Source: Pseudomonas sp. ANT_J12
GTDB taxonomy: Bacteria; Pseudomonadota; Gammaproteobacteria; Pseudomonadales; Pseudomonadaceae
Length of the DNA: 64,000 nt
Direction of reading: 5' to 3'
NCBI RefSeq assembly: GCF_008370045.1
Contig: NZ_VOBN01000010.1
Span: 156,029-220,028, forward strand
Position numbers and translations under genes: made by a program. Below the pieces are notes generated by a model that saw nothing but the letters and a program-made list of their open reading frames with translations, was not told the DNA's origin and did not search any database. Positions 40,823 through 49,165 of the stretch are shown here, piece after piece (the stretch's first letter is position 1; the number at the start of each line of letters is the position of its first letter).

Positions 40823-41074
40823 TCAAGCCTTACCGGTAATGACCCGATACTTCGCCATCAACTGCTCTTCAGTCTCCGGATGCGCCTCGTCCAGCGGAAT
40901 GCAATCCACCGGGCAGACCTGTTGGCACTGAGGCTCGTCGTAGTGGCCGACACATTGTGTGCACAGGTTCGGGTCGATCACGTAGATCTCTTCGCCCTGG
41001 GAAATGGCGGCGTTCGGGCACTCGGGTTCGCAGACGTCGCAGTTGATGCAATCGTCGGTGATGATCAGGGACAT
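40823..41074 (-). CDS. fdx1: 2[4Fe-4S] ferredoxin, YfhL/Fdx1 type
   Basis: An 83-residue ferredoxin with two cluster motifs: C9, C12, C15, C19 (CINCDVCEPECP) and C38, C41, C50, C54 with C58 (CTQC, then CQQVCPVDC). The eight-residue insertion between Cys 41 and 50 and the C-terminal tail mark the Allochromatium-type ferredoxins with unusual redox potentials. Start at 41074 gives MSLIITDDCI; the longer frame is unlikely. Next to coaD, as in P. aeruginosa fdx1 (PA0362). Confidence 0.92.
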   Translation of the reverse strand: MSLIITDDCINCDVCEPECPNAAISQGEEIYVIDPNLCTQCVGHYDEPQCQQVCPVDCIPLDEAHPETEEQLMAKYRVITGKA

Positions 41075-41176
41075 GCTAACTCCAGCCGGGGCGGCAGGCC
41101 CGGGCGCAATAAACCAATGCGCGCAATTGTGCCGCATTGGCGCCCGCAGTGCACGCGGGCGCCGCTTGAGCGGTCG

Positions 41177-41656
41177 TTACTTCTTGAAGCGCTCGGTGAG
41201 GGCGTCCGCCACCGCCGGGTGGACAAACTTGGTGATATCGCCGCCCAGGGCCGCGATTTCACGCACCAGCGTCGAGGAAATGAACGAATAACGTTCGGAA
41301 GGCGTAAGAAACAGGCTTTCCACATCCGGCGCCAATTGGCGGTTCATGTTGGCCAGCTGAAATTCGTATTCGAAGTCCGACACCGCGCGCAAACCACGCA
41401 GGAACACATTGGCATTCTTCTCTTTGGCAAAGTGCGCCAGCAGTGTCGAGAAGCCGACGACTTCCACGTTGGGCAGATGTTTAGTGACCTCGCGGGCCAG
41501 CTCCACACGCTGTTCCAGGGGAAACAACGGGTTTTTCTTCGGGCTGGCAGCGACGGCGATGATCACGTGATCGAACAGGCGCGCGGCGCGTTCGACCAGA
41601 TCGCCATGGCCCTTGGTAATAGGGTCGAAGGTACCTGGGTACAACACTCGGTTCAT
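41177..41656 (-). CDS. coaD: phosphopantetheine adenylyltransferase
   Basis: Transfers AMP from ATP to 4'-phosphopantetheine to make dephospho-CoA, the penultimate step of coenzyme A synthesis. The nucleotidyltransferase signature is YPGTFDPITKGHGDL (residues 6-20, with His 18 as the TxGH histidine), and ISSTLVREIA near residue 127 is the second conserved block. Length 159 is exact for the family. Transcribed together with the ferredoxin gene downstream. Confidence 0.97.
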   Translation of the reverse strand: MNRVLYPGTFDPITKGHGDLVERAARLFDHVIIAVAASPKKNPLFPLEQRVELAREVTKHLPNVEVVGFSTLLAHFAKEKNANVFLRGLRAVSDFEYEFQLANMNRQLAPDVESLFLTPSERYSFISSTLVREIAALGGDITKFVHPAVADALTERFKK

Positions 41657-41771
41657 CGCGTCGTCCTGGCGGGAGTCCGTTGGGGACTCGGATGGTATCG
41701 CAGCCTTCCCGGTCGGGAAAGTCGCCTGTTAGGTAAGAAAGCACTATAGACGATAGGAATAGTGTGGTTTT

Positions 41772-43367
41772 TCATGGGTTTTTCAGGCGTTCGGCTAAGG
41801 CTGTCGCCAGTTGCGCCGTCAATCCATACACCGACAATTGCGGGTTTGCGCCAATGCTGGTGGGGAACAGCGAGCCGTCGTGGATCGACAGATTACTCAG
41901 CTGGTGATGCCGGCCAAGGCTGTCGGTCACGGCATTCTTCGGGTCTTCGCCCATCGCGCAACCGCCCATCACATGGGCGCTGCCCAGGCGTGTGCGATAC
42001 AGCTCAAGGCTCAAACCGTCGATCAGGCTGCGAGCCTCGGCGAGGGTTTTGACGTAACGCGCATCGGCGTGCATCGGCATGACCGCTTTGGCGCCGCCAG
42101 CGAACTGGATCTCGGCCATGCTGTGGAACGCCCGGCGTAAACCGTCCCAGGCGTAGGGCGAAACCTGATAATCGAGCACTGGCGTGCCGTCGCCGCGCAA
42201 CTCGACACTGCCGCCGGGGCTGTCCGGGTGGAAACCGTCCCGCAGCAAGGCCAGCATGGCGTGGGTGTGGGGCAGGTTTTCCATGTGCTGGGAGTTTTCT
42301 TTACCAAAGCCGCCGAGCAAGGTCGCCGCCAACGCCGGTTGCAGCGGCGGCACTTCGAGTTTGTAAGACATTTTGCCGGTGGTGCCGTCCTGCCATTGGA
42401 AATGGTCGGAGTAGATCGACTGCGGTGCACCGTAGAACGGGTTGATCACCTCGTCGAACAGCCCGGCGGACATGTTCACCAGATGCAGGAAGGTGCGGGT
42501 GCCCAGGCGTTTATGCGGGTCTGGCGCATCGGAACGCAGCAGCAATGCCGGGCTGTTGATCCCGCCACCGGCCAGTACGTAATGCCGCGCCTTGACCGTG
42601 ATGCGGCGACCGGTCGGCGCCACGCAACGCTCATCCATCGCCACGCAATTCAGGCCAGTGACCTTGCCATCCTTGATCGACAACTTTTCGGCGCGGGCCA
42701 GGTACAGCAACTCGCCACCCTTTTCCAGGGTCGCCGGAATGGTCGTCACCATCATCGATTGCTTGGCGTTGGTCGGGCAGCCCATGCCGCAATAGCCGAG
42801 GTTCCAGCAGCCGCGCACGTTGCGCGGGATCACGTGCCAGCTGTAGCCGAGTTGCTCGCAGCCTTTGCGGATCACGTCGTTGTTGGCATTGGGCGGAACC
42901 AGCCACGGGGCGACGCCGAGGCGTTGTTCCATTTTCTCGAACCACGGCGCCATCTCTGTCGGGCTGTGACCTTTGACGTTGTGTTCTTTGGCCCAGTGTT
43001 CGAGGGTCGGGTCCGGGGTGCGGAAGCTTGAGGTCCAGTTGATCAACGTGGTGCCGCCCACCGCTCGGCCCTGGAGAATGGTGATCGCGCCGTCCTTGCT
43101 CATGCGCCCGATGCCTTCCTGGTAGAGGCTGGCGTAGGCCTGGTCTTCAAGCATCTTGAAGTCGCTGCTGGTCTTGAGCGGGCCTTCTTCGATCAGCAAC
43201 ACCTTGTAGCCGGCGGCGCTGAGGATTTCCGCCGTGGTGCCGCCGCCGGCACCGCTGCCGATGATGGCCACGTCGGCTTCCAGGGTCAGGTCCTGGGTCA
43301 GTTGCGCGCCGTTGTAGGTTTTCCAGCCGCGGGCCAGGCCTTCGCGGAACGGATCGGGTACGGGCAT
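41772..43367 (-). CDS. laoA: GMC-family alcohol dehydrogenase, LaoA-like
   Basis: A 531-residue flavoprotein. FAD binding is by AIIGSGAGGGTTAEILSAAG near residue 35, and the C terminus has HVMGGCAMGED followed by SNLSIHDGSLFPTSIGANP, where the catalytic His/Asn pair of GMC enzymes lies. In P. aeruginosa the PA0364-PA0367 genes, named laoABCR, oxidise long-chain alcohols from SDS or alkanes; the order GMC-small protein-aldehyde dehydrogenase-TetR here is the same. LaoA would make the aldehyde. A REPIN lies between it and laoB. Confidence 0.85.
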   Translation of the reverse strand: MPVPDPFREGLARGWKTYNGAQLTQDLTLEADVAIIGSGAGGGTTAEILSAAGYKVLLIEEGPLKTSSDFKMLEDQAYASLYQEGIGRMSKDGAITILQGRAVGGTTLINWTSSFRTPDPTLEHWAKEHNVKGHSPTEMAPWFEKMEQRLGVAPWLVPPNANNDVIRKGCEQLGYSWHVIPRNVRGCWNLGYCGMGCPTNAKQSMMVTTIPATLEKGGELLYLARAEKLSIKDGKVTGLNCVAMDERCVAPTGRRITVKARHYVLAGGGINSPALLLRSDAPDPHKRLGTRTFLHLVNMSAGLFDEVINPFYGAPQSIYSDHFQWQDGTTGKMSYKLEVPPLQPALAATLLGGFGKENSQHMENLPHTHAMLALLRDGFHPDSPGGSVELRGDGTPVLDYQVSPYAWDGLRRAFHSMAEIQFAGGAKAVMPMHADARYVKTLAEARSLIDGLSLELYRTRLGSAHVMGGCAMGEDPKNAVTDSLGRHHQLSNLSIHDGSLFPTSIGANPQLSVYGLTAQLATALAERLKNP

Positions 43368-43414
43368 GTTTGGGGTCTCTTCTTATTTTTGGATTCAGTG
43401 GTGAGGCGGCTGGC

Positions 43415-43510
43415 GCCTTCGCGGGCAAGCCTCGCTCCTACAGGATTTGAGGTGGACCACCCATTTGTGAACGACTCACACCCTGTAGGAGCGAAGCTTG
43501 CCCGCGAAGG
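43415..43510. repeat. REPIN, type A
   Basis: CCTTCGCGGGCAAGCCTCGC at the left and GCGAAGCTTGCCCGCGAAGG at the right, placed inside the lao operon between laoB and laoA. It may lower or stabilise parts of the polycistronic message. Confidence 0.9.
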
Positions 43511-43523
43511 GCGAGACACGGTC

Positions 43524-44069
43524 TTAAACGGTAGGCGGCCCGGGATAACCGCAATGCGCCCAGGACTCCTCCCGGCTGTACCACGCCATCATCACCAGTT
43601 GCAGCAACGAGCTATGCCCCATGCGCAGCAAGCTCAACGAACTGTTTTCCCAACGATCAAGGAAATGCCGGATCTCATCGGCGGAAGCATTTTCCCAACT
43701 GCCCCAGATTCCGGTCAGCGGCCCACGGGTCACGGCCATGCCGAGCACATCGAATAATTGCCGGGTCAGTTTGAGCATTTCCGGCGACAGGTGATTGAGG
43801 CCGTTATCCAGGGTTTTCAGGGTGCCATCGACGGCGGCCGGCATGTTTGCGCTGACCACGGCGCCGTCGAGCATCACCGGGATCAGCGCGCGCAAAAACA
43901 GCAGGTCGCCGCTGCGCAGAATCGCGAAACCGTCAGCGGAAACATTGGAGGAGCAACCGCTGAGGCTGGCGCCCAATCCCGCCGTGGCGAGGAAGACGCT
44001 GGCGCCCAGACTGAATTTCAGCAGGCCGCGCCGTGACAGCGCGGGTGTAGCGGACAGGCTTGGGTTCAT
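43524..44069 (-). CDS. laoB: LaoB-like protein with Tat signal/lipobox
   Basis: A 181-residue protein. The N terminus has a twin-arginine motif (SRRGLLKF, about residues 12-19), a hydrophobic stretch and a lipobox-like LSGC at about residue 38, so it is likely a Tat-exported lipoprotein. The rest is helical (ILRSGDLLFLRALIPVML, ENSSLSLLRMGHSSLLQLVM) and resembles the small subunit-3-like partners of GMC dehydrogenases. It probably brings LaoA to the periplasm or membrane. It lies between laoC and laoA in the same orientation. Confidence 0.78.
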   Translation of the reverse strand: MNPSLSATPALSRRGLLKFSLGASVFLATAGLGASLSGCSSNVSADGFAILRSGDLLFLRALIPVMLDGAVVSANMPAAVDGTLKTLDNGLNHLSPEMLKLTRQLFDVLGMAVTRGPLTGIWGSWENASADEIRHFLDRWENSSLSLLRMGHSSLLQLVMMAWYSREESWAHCGYPGPPTV

Positions 44070-44097
44070 TATTGTTATTACCCGGCGGCGATGATTG

Positions 44098-45528
44098 TTA
44101 GCGGATAAACAGCTTCTGAATCAGTTTCTGGATGGCTTTGCCGTACGGCGGGTAAATCAGCTTCGCCGCGTTGAGCCGCTGTTTGATCAGCACGCCCTTG
44201 GCCTTGCTGAAGGTCAGGAAACCTTCGTGGCCGTGGTAATGGCCCATGCCCGAGGCACCGATGCCGCCGAACGGCATGTCGTCCTGGGCTACGTGCAACA
44301 GCGTGTCGTTGAGGCAAACGCCGCCGGAATGGGTCTCGTGGAGCACGCGGTTTTGCTCGCGCTTGTCGTAGCCGAAGTAGTACAGCGCCAGCGGACGAGG
44401 CCGTTGATTGATGTAGGCAAACGCCTGGTCCAGATCGCTGTACGGCACGATCGGCAGCACCGGGCCGAAGATTTCATCCTGCATTACTGTCATGTCGTCG
44501 CTGACATTGAGCAGCAGGCTATGGCCCATGCGCCGGCCCTGGCCCTGGTCAAACAGCGGAATCAGCAGCGCACCCTTGCTGGTCGCGTCGCTGAGGTAGC
44601 CGTTAAGCCGCGCCAGTTGTCGGTCATTGATGATCGCGGTGTAGTCCGGGTTGTCAGCCAGGGTCGGATAAAACCCGCGAACCGCCTGGCGATAAGCTTC
44701 GACGAAGGAGCCGACGCGGTCTTCCGGTACCAGCACGTAGTCCGGGGCCACGCAGGTTTGCCCGGCGTTGAGGGTCTTGCCGAAGGCGATGCGCTCGGCG
44801 GCGTCCTTGAGCGGCACGTCCCGGGAGACGATGGCCGGGGACTTGCCGCCCAGTTCGAGGGTCACCGGGGTCAGGTTCTCCGCTGCCGCGCGCATCACGT
44901 GTTTGCCGATGCTGGTGGCGCCGGTAAACAGCAAATGATCGAAACGCAGACGGGAGAACGCGACGCCGATATCCGCCTCGCCCAGTACCACGCAGACCAG
45001 ATCTGTCGGAAAGATCCGTGCGAGCAATGCCTTGAGCAGCAAGCCCGTGGCGGGCGTGGACTCGCTGAGTTTGAGCATCACCCGATTACCCGCCGCCAAC
45101 GCTCCCACCAGCGGGCCGATGGCCAGGTACAGCGGGTAGTTCCAGGGCACGATCACGCCGACCACGCCCAATGGCTGGTAAACGACTTTGGCTGAAGCGG
45201 GTTGAAAGGCGATGCCGACCTTGCGCCGCGACGGTTTCATCCAGCCTTTGAGGTGCTGGCTGGCGTAATGGATGCCGTGCAGGCTGGGCATCAGCTCGGC
45301 GAGCAGGGTTTCATCGGCGCTGCGGTGGCTGAAATCCTGGCTGATCGCATCGATCAGGGCTTGGCGTTCATGGCTCAAGAGATCGCGCAATGCCTTGAGC
45401 CATTGCTGGCGCTGACCGGCGGTTGGCATCGGGTTGGCGGCGTAAGCGGCGCGCTGCGCATTGAACAAAGTCTGGAGCTCATCCAAAGGCTGCTGTAGGT
45501 TCTGCAGGTAGGCAATGTCGGCAGTCAT
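44098..45528 (-). CDS. laoC: aldehyde dehydrogenase, LaoC-like (coniferyl aldehyde dehydrogenase family)
   Basis: A 476-residue NAD(P)-dependent aldehyde dehydrogenase. The general base Glu is in LELGGKSPAIV (about 223), and the nucleophile Cys in LNAGQTCVAPDYVLV (about 257). The sequence falls in the coniferyl/long-chain aldehyde group. A C-terminal basic and hydrophobic tail (LIYPPYGKAIQKLIQKLFIR) is consistent with membrane association, as in fatty aldehyde dehydrogenases. It would turn the LaoA product into a fatty acid. First gene of the operon, divergent from laoR. Confidence 0.88.
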   Translation of the reverse strand: MTADIAYLQNLQQPLDELQTLFNAQRAAYAANPMPTAGQRQQWLKALRDLLSHERQALIDAISQDFSHRSADETLLAELMPSLHGIHYASQHLKGWMKPSRRKVGIAFQPASAKVVYQPLGVVGVIVPWNYPLYLAIGPLVGALAAGNRVMLKLSESTPATGLLLKALLARIFPTDLVCVVLGEADIGVAFSRLRFDHLLFTGATSIGKHVMRAAAENLTPVTLELGGKSPAIVSRDVPLKDAAERIAFGKTLNAGQTCVAPDYVLVPEDRVGSFVEAYRQAVRGFYPTLADNPDYTAIINDRQLARLNGYLSDATSKGALLIPLFDQGQGRRMGHSLLLNVSDDMTVMQDEIFGPVLPIVPYSDLDQAFAYINQRPRPLALYYFGYDKREQNRVLHETHSGGVCLNDTLLHVAQDDMPFGGIGASGMGHYHGHEGFLTFSKAKGVLIKQRLNAAKLIYPPYGKAIQKLIQKLFIR

Positions 45529-45563
45529 CGTCGGCTCCGGATTTATTGTAATGAGGAACTTTT

Positions 45564-45595
45564 TAGAGTCTATGCTCTAGAAAGTCAAATGACTT
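45564..45595. promoter_or_regulatory. two palindromes in the laoC-laoR divergent region
   Basis: TAGAG-tctatg-CTCTA (45564-45579) and AAGTCA-aa-TGACTT (45582-45595), side by side in a 147-base AT-rich divergent promoter region. They are candidate operators for the adjacent TetR-type LaoR. Confidence 0.5.
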
Positions 45596-45675
45596 CCTGA
45601 TGCAGCATGGTTTTATCCACCACCGGATAGGCCGTAAGATGCTCCGTCACCGCACTCTGAATTAAAGCTCAAGCC

Positions 45676-46347
45676 ATGGCCCCCAGGATCAAAACCAGCG
45701 AGCGCATCGTGCAGAACAGCCTGGAACTGTTCAATCAGCAGGGTGAGCGCAGCATCAGCACCAACCACATTGCAGCCCACATGGAAATTTCCCCGGGCAA
45801 CCTGTACTACCACTTCCCCAACAAGCAGGCGATCATCGCCGTGTTGTTCAGTGAGTACGAAACCCTGGTGGACAGCTTCCTGCGCCCACCCCAGGGCCGC
45901 GCCGCCACGGTCGAAGACAAGCGCTACTACCTCAAGGAGCTGCTGTCGGCGATGTGGCGCTACCGCTTCCTGCACCGCGACCTCGAGCACTTGCTGGAAA
46001 GCGACCCGGACCTGGCTGCCCGTTACCGACGCTTTTCACAGCGCTGCGTGATTCAGGGCACCGCCATCTACGTCGGCTTCGTCGAGGCCGGCATCCTCAA
46101 CATGGATCGCGTGCAGATCGAATCCCTGACCATCAATGCCTGGATCATTCTCACGTCCTGGGTGCGTTTCCTGTGCACCACGCGGGAAAACTCCAATCAC
46201 CTGAGCGAACAGGCGATCAAGCGCGGCGTGTACCAGGTGCTGGTGCTGGAAGCGGGGTTTGTCACCGAGCAGGCGCGCGGCGAGGTGAATGCCCTGTTCG
46301 AAGAGTTTTACGTGCCGTTGGCCCAAGCCCTGGAAGAAGTGCAGTAG
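45676..46347 (+). CDS. laoR: TetR-family regulator, LaoR-like
   Basis: A 223-residue regulator with a TetR helix-turn-helix (STNHIAAHMEISPGNLYYHF, about residues 27-46), followed by NKQAIIAVLF and a larger, helical ligand domain (DUF-type, as in the PA0367 group). It is divergent from laoC and therefore the likely repressor of the long-chain alcohol oxidation genes, released by an acyl compound. The sulfurtransferase gene follows after 33 bases. Confidence 0.85.
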   Translation: MAPRIKTSERIVQNSLELFNQQGERSISTNHIAAHMEISPGNLYYHFPNKQAIIAVLFSEYETLVDSFLRPPQGRAATVEDKRYYLKELLSAMWRYRFLHRDLEHLLESDPDLAARYRRFSQRCVIQGTAIYVGFVEAGILNMDRVQIESLTINAWIILTSWVRFLCTTRENSNHLSEQAIKRGVYQVLVLEAGFVTEQARGEVNALFEEFYVPLAQALEEVQ

Positions 46348-46380
46348 GATCAGACACCGACTTAAGCACAGGAGCCCGTT

Positions 46381-47235
46381 ATGCCCATTGCGCAACTGAT
46401 CAGCCCGCAAGCGTTGGACCTGAAAAAGGAGCCGCCGGGGCTGGTGATTCTGGATTGTCGTTTTGCCCTCGAAGACCCGGACTACGGTCAGCGCAGCTAC
46501 TCGGAAGGGCATATCGCCGGGGCGCGCTTTGCCGATCTTGAGCGTGATCTGAGCGGGCCAGTGGTGAAGGGCGTCACCGGGCGTCATCCGCTGCCGGAAC
46601 CTGAAGCCTTGATCGAACGCCTGCAAGCCTGGGGCATCAACGCCGACAGCGAAGTGGTTTTATACGATGACGGTCCCGGTGCCTTCGCGGCGCGGGCCTG
46701 GTGGTTGCTGGCCTGGCTGGGCAAGCGTGACGGCGTGTTTATCCTCGATGGCGGGCTCAAGGCCTGGCACGCGGCGGGGCTGCCGTTGAGTCTCGATGCG
46801 CCTTCCGTTATCCGTGGCACCTTCAGCGGCAAGCCGGATGCTTCGTTGCTGCTCAGCGCCGAACAACTCCAGCAACGTCTAGGCCAACCTGCGCTGACCC
46901 TGCTCGACGCCCGGGCTTTGCCACGCTTCAAGGGCGAAGTGGAACCGATCGACCCGATCGCCGGGCACATCCCCGGCGCGCAATGCGCGGCGTTCACCGA
47001 CAACCTGAGCAGTGACGGGCGTTTCCTGCCAGCGGACCAGCTCAAGCAACGCTTTGCCGCGAAACTCGGTGATCGCTCGCCGACGGAGTTGGTGGCGTAT
47101 TGCGGCTCCGGCGTGACGGCGTGCCACAACCTGTTTGCGTTGTGCCTGGCGGGTTATCCGTTGGCGGCGTTGTATGCCGGGTCTTGGAGCGAGTGGATCA
47201 ATGAGCCGGCGCGGGGCATCGCTACCGGCGAATAA
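46381..47235 (+). CDS. sseA: 3-mercaptopyruvate/thiosulfate sulfurtransferase
   Basis: A 284-residue protein with two rhodanese domains (about 1-140 and 155-284). The active loop in the second domain reads YCGSGVTACHN (Cys near 241). CGSGVTA is the mercaptopyruvate sulfurtransferase form, in contrast with the CRxGxR/T loops of thiosulfate rhodaneses. The first domain (VILDCRFALEDPDYGQ) is catalytically inactive, as is normal. Its role would be sulfur transfer or cyanide detoxification. Not clearly tied to laoR despite the short distance. Confidence 0.87.
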   Translation: MPIAQLISPQALDLKKEPPGLVILDCRFALEDPDYGQRSYSEGHIAGARFADLERDLSGPVVKGVTGRHPLPEPEALIERLQAWGINADSEVVLYDDGPGAFAARAWWLLAWLGKRDGVFILDGGLKAWHAAGLPLSLDAPSVIRGTFSGKPDASLLLSAEQLQQRLGQPALTLLDARALPRFKGEVEPIDPIAGHIPGAQCAAFTDNLSSDGRFLPADQLKQRFAAKLGDRSPTELVAYCGSGVTACHNLFALCLAGYPLAALYAGSWSEWINEPARGIATGE

Positions 47236-47257
47236 CCCCGTAGCCCTTGGACCTGTC

Positions 47258-48097
47258 TTAATTCCTGAGGGGTGTTCGCGCACTGCGATACGCCCCCGGC
47301 CCAACCCCGTAAACCTGCTTGAACTGCCGGCTCAAGTGACTCTGGTCGGCAAACCCCAGTTGGGTCGCAACTTCCAGCGGCAGGCAACCACCCTGTAACA
47401 ACGCCCGCGCCCGCGCAATACGTTGCTGCATCAGCCAGGTGTGCGGCGGCATGCCGGTGGCGCGGCGGAATACCCGGGCGAAGTGGAAGGGCGACAGGTT
47501 CACCGCGCTGGCCAGTTCTTCCAGCGACGGCGGCGCCGCCAGTTGCGAGTGCAACAAGTCCTTGGCCAGGGTCACCGCCCGGTGTTCCTTGCCGGGTTTG
47601 CCGGCAATCGGCACGGCGGCGTGGCGTTGCAGCAGCGACAGCATCATTTCCCGCCACACCGTTTGCTGTTGCAGCGCGGTGGACGGGCTCTCCAGCAGAC
47701 GATGCAACTGACAGAAGCCCTTCACCAGATCCGGGTCGCGATACAGCGTGGCGCCAAACGCCGGCAACTCATTGGTCGGCAATTCCAGTTCGGCCAGCAG
47801 CGACAGGATCTGCCCGCTGTCGGGGTAAAACGCCCGGTACAACCAGCCGTCCTCCGTGCCTTTATGGCCGGTGTGCAGTTCATCCGGATTGATCAACACC
47901 AGCGTGCCGCTGCCCGCCAGGTGTTCGGCGCCGCGATAACGGTAACGCTGGGCGCCGGCCATGATCATGCCGATCACATAGCCGTCGTGCACATGGGGCG
48001 CGAAGCGGTGTTCGATGTAGCGCGCCGACAACAGCTCGACCCCGGCCAGCGGCGCTGTTTGCCAGAAGTGGATCGACTCGCCCTGATCGACGTCCAT
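47258..48097 (-). CDS. AraC-family transcriptional regulator
   Basis: A 279-residue regulator with an N-terminal cupin-like sensing domain (HRFAPHVHDGYVIGMIMAG, LVLINPDELHTGH) and a C-terminal double helix-turn-helix (LASAVNLSPFHFARVFRRAT and ATQLGFADQSHLSRQFKQVY). The AraC_binding-type domain of this shape is common in regulators of amino-acid exporters and amine metabolism. The target is not apparent; it stands 3 bases before the YheT-type hydrolase on the same strand, but that hydrolase is upstream of it, so cotranscription is likely. Confidence 0.87.
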   Translation of the reverse strand: MDVDQGESIHFWQTAPLAGVELLSARYIEHRFAPHVHDGYVIGMIMAGAQRYRYRGAEHLAGSGTLVLINPDELHTGHKGTEDGWLYRAFYPDSGQILSLLAELELPTNELPAFGATLYRDPDLVKGFCQLHRLLESPSTALQQQTVWREMMLSLLQRHAAVPIAGKPGKEHRAVTLAKDLLHSQLAAPPSLEELASAVNLSPFHFARVFRRATGMPPHTWLMQQRIARARALLQGGCLPLEVATQLGFADQSHLSRQFKQVYGVGPGAYRSARTPLRN

Positions 48098-48100
48098 GAC

Positions 48101-49099
48101 TTACTCGCGACCTGGGCTGGCCAGCCAGCGGGGGATGCGGCGTTCCAGGTAATAACTCGGCTGCCGGAACGAGCCGTCAACGAAACCGACATGCCCGCCC
48201 TTGGCCTGCAATTCGAACTGGGTGCTGGCGGACAACTCGCTGGCATCGGGCAGACTGTGGGGAAAGACGAACGGATCGTCGGCGGCCTGGATGATCAAGG
48301 TCGGCGTACGAATTTCCCCGAGGAAATAACGACTCGACGCGCGGCGATAGTAATCCTCGGCGTCGACAAAACCATTCAGCGGCGCCGTGACCCGGCCATC
48401 GAAATCCCAGAAGGTGCGCATGTTCTCCAGCGAACCCAGTGCCGCCAATGCCGCGAGGCCATCCTCGCGCCCGTCATGCTGGAACTGCCGTTGCTTGTTC
48501 TTGATGTAGGCGACCATCTCGCGCATGAAATGCGCCTGGTAAACCTTGGAAAAACCTTTGCCGATCCGGTCCGCGCACTGGTCGAGACGAAACGGCACCG
48601 ACACCGCCACCGCGCCGAGCACACCGCTGTCGCTGCCGGTTTCGCCCAAGTGCTTGAGCAACACGTTGCCGCCCAGGGAATAGCCGACCGCGTACAACGG
48701 CGCGAGCGGGCGTTTGGCTTTCAGGTGTTTGATGGCTTCGGCCAGGTCTTCGCTGGCGCCAGAGTGATAGCTGCGGGGCAACAGATTCGGCTCCCCCGAG
48801 CAGCCGCGCCAGTTCAGCGCAACGCTGGCCCAACCTTGATCCCCGAGGACTTTTTGCAGGCCGGCGACATAAGGCGAGTTCGACGAGCCGGTCAGCCCGT
48901 GCAGCACCAGCACCAACGGCGCATCGACGGTGTGCGGGCCGTGCCAGTCGAGGTCGAGGAAGTCGCCATCGTCGAGCCACAGGCGTTCACGGTCACGTTG
49001 GATATGGGTGGTTTTGCGCCATAGCGGCCCCCACAAGGTTTGCAAGTGCGGGTTGCCGAGGCCGAAGGCCGGGGTGAAGCGTTCGCTGGGCTTGAGCAC
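48101..49099 (-). CDS. alpha/beta hydrolase of the YheT/ABHD type
   Basis: A 332-residue hydrolase. The oxyanion region is HGLTGSSNSPYVAG (about 65), the nucleophile Ser is in VGYSLGGNVLLK (about 146), the acid in QAADDPFVF, and the His in GGHVGFVDG near the C terminus. This is the YheT/UPF0017 group of probable esterases. I chose the GTG at about 49099, which gives V/M-LKPSERFTPAFGLGNPHLQT; the frame upstream to 49150 has no conserved residues. Substrate unknown. Confidence 0.85.
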   Translation of the reverse strand: MLKPSERFTPAFGLGNPHLQTLWGPLWRKTTHIQRDRERLWLDDGDFLDLDWHGPHTVDAPLVLVLHGLTGSSNSPYVAGLQKVLGDQGWASVALNWRGCSGEPNLLPRSYHSGASEDLAEAIKHLKAKRPLAPLYAVGYSLGGNVLLKHLGETGSDSGVLGAVAVSVPFRLDQCADRIGKGFSKVYQAHFMREMVAYIKNKQRQFQHDGREDGLAALAALGSLENMRTFWDFDGRVTAPLNGFVDAEDYYRRASSRYFLGEIRTPTLIIQAADDPFVFPHSLPDASELSASTQFELQAKGGHVGFVDGSFRQPSYYLERRIPRWLASPGRE

Positions 49100-49165
49100 G
49101 GTGGTTCTCTGCAAGGTAAAACAATCGGCGGCAGGGCTGGAGCCTGCCACCGATGTCCAAAGAAT

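Noticed and set aside
47423..49024. 533-codon plus-strand frame over the AraC and YheT genes
   Set aside because: Covers two well-supported minus-strand genes and shows no domain; a shadow frame.
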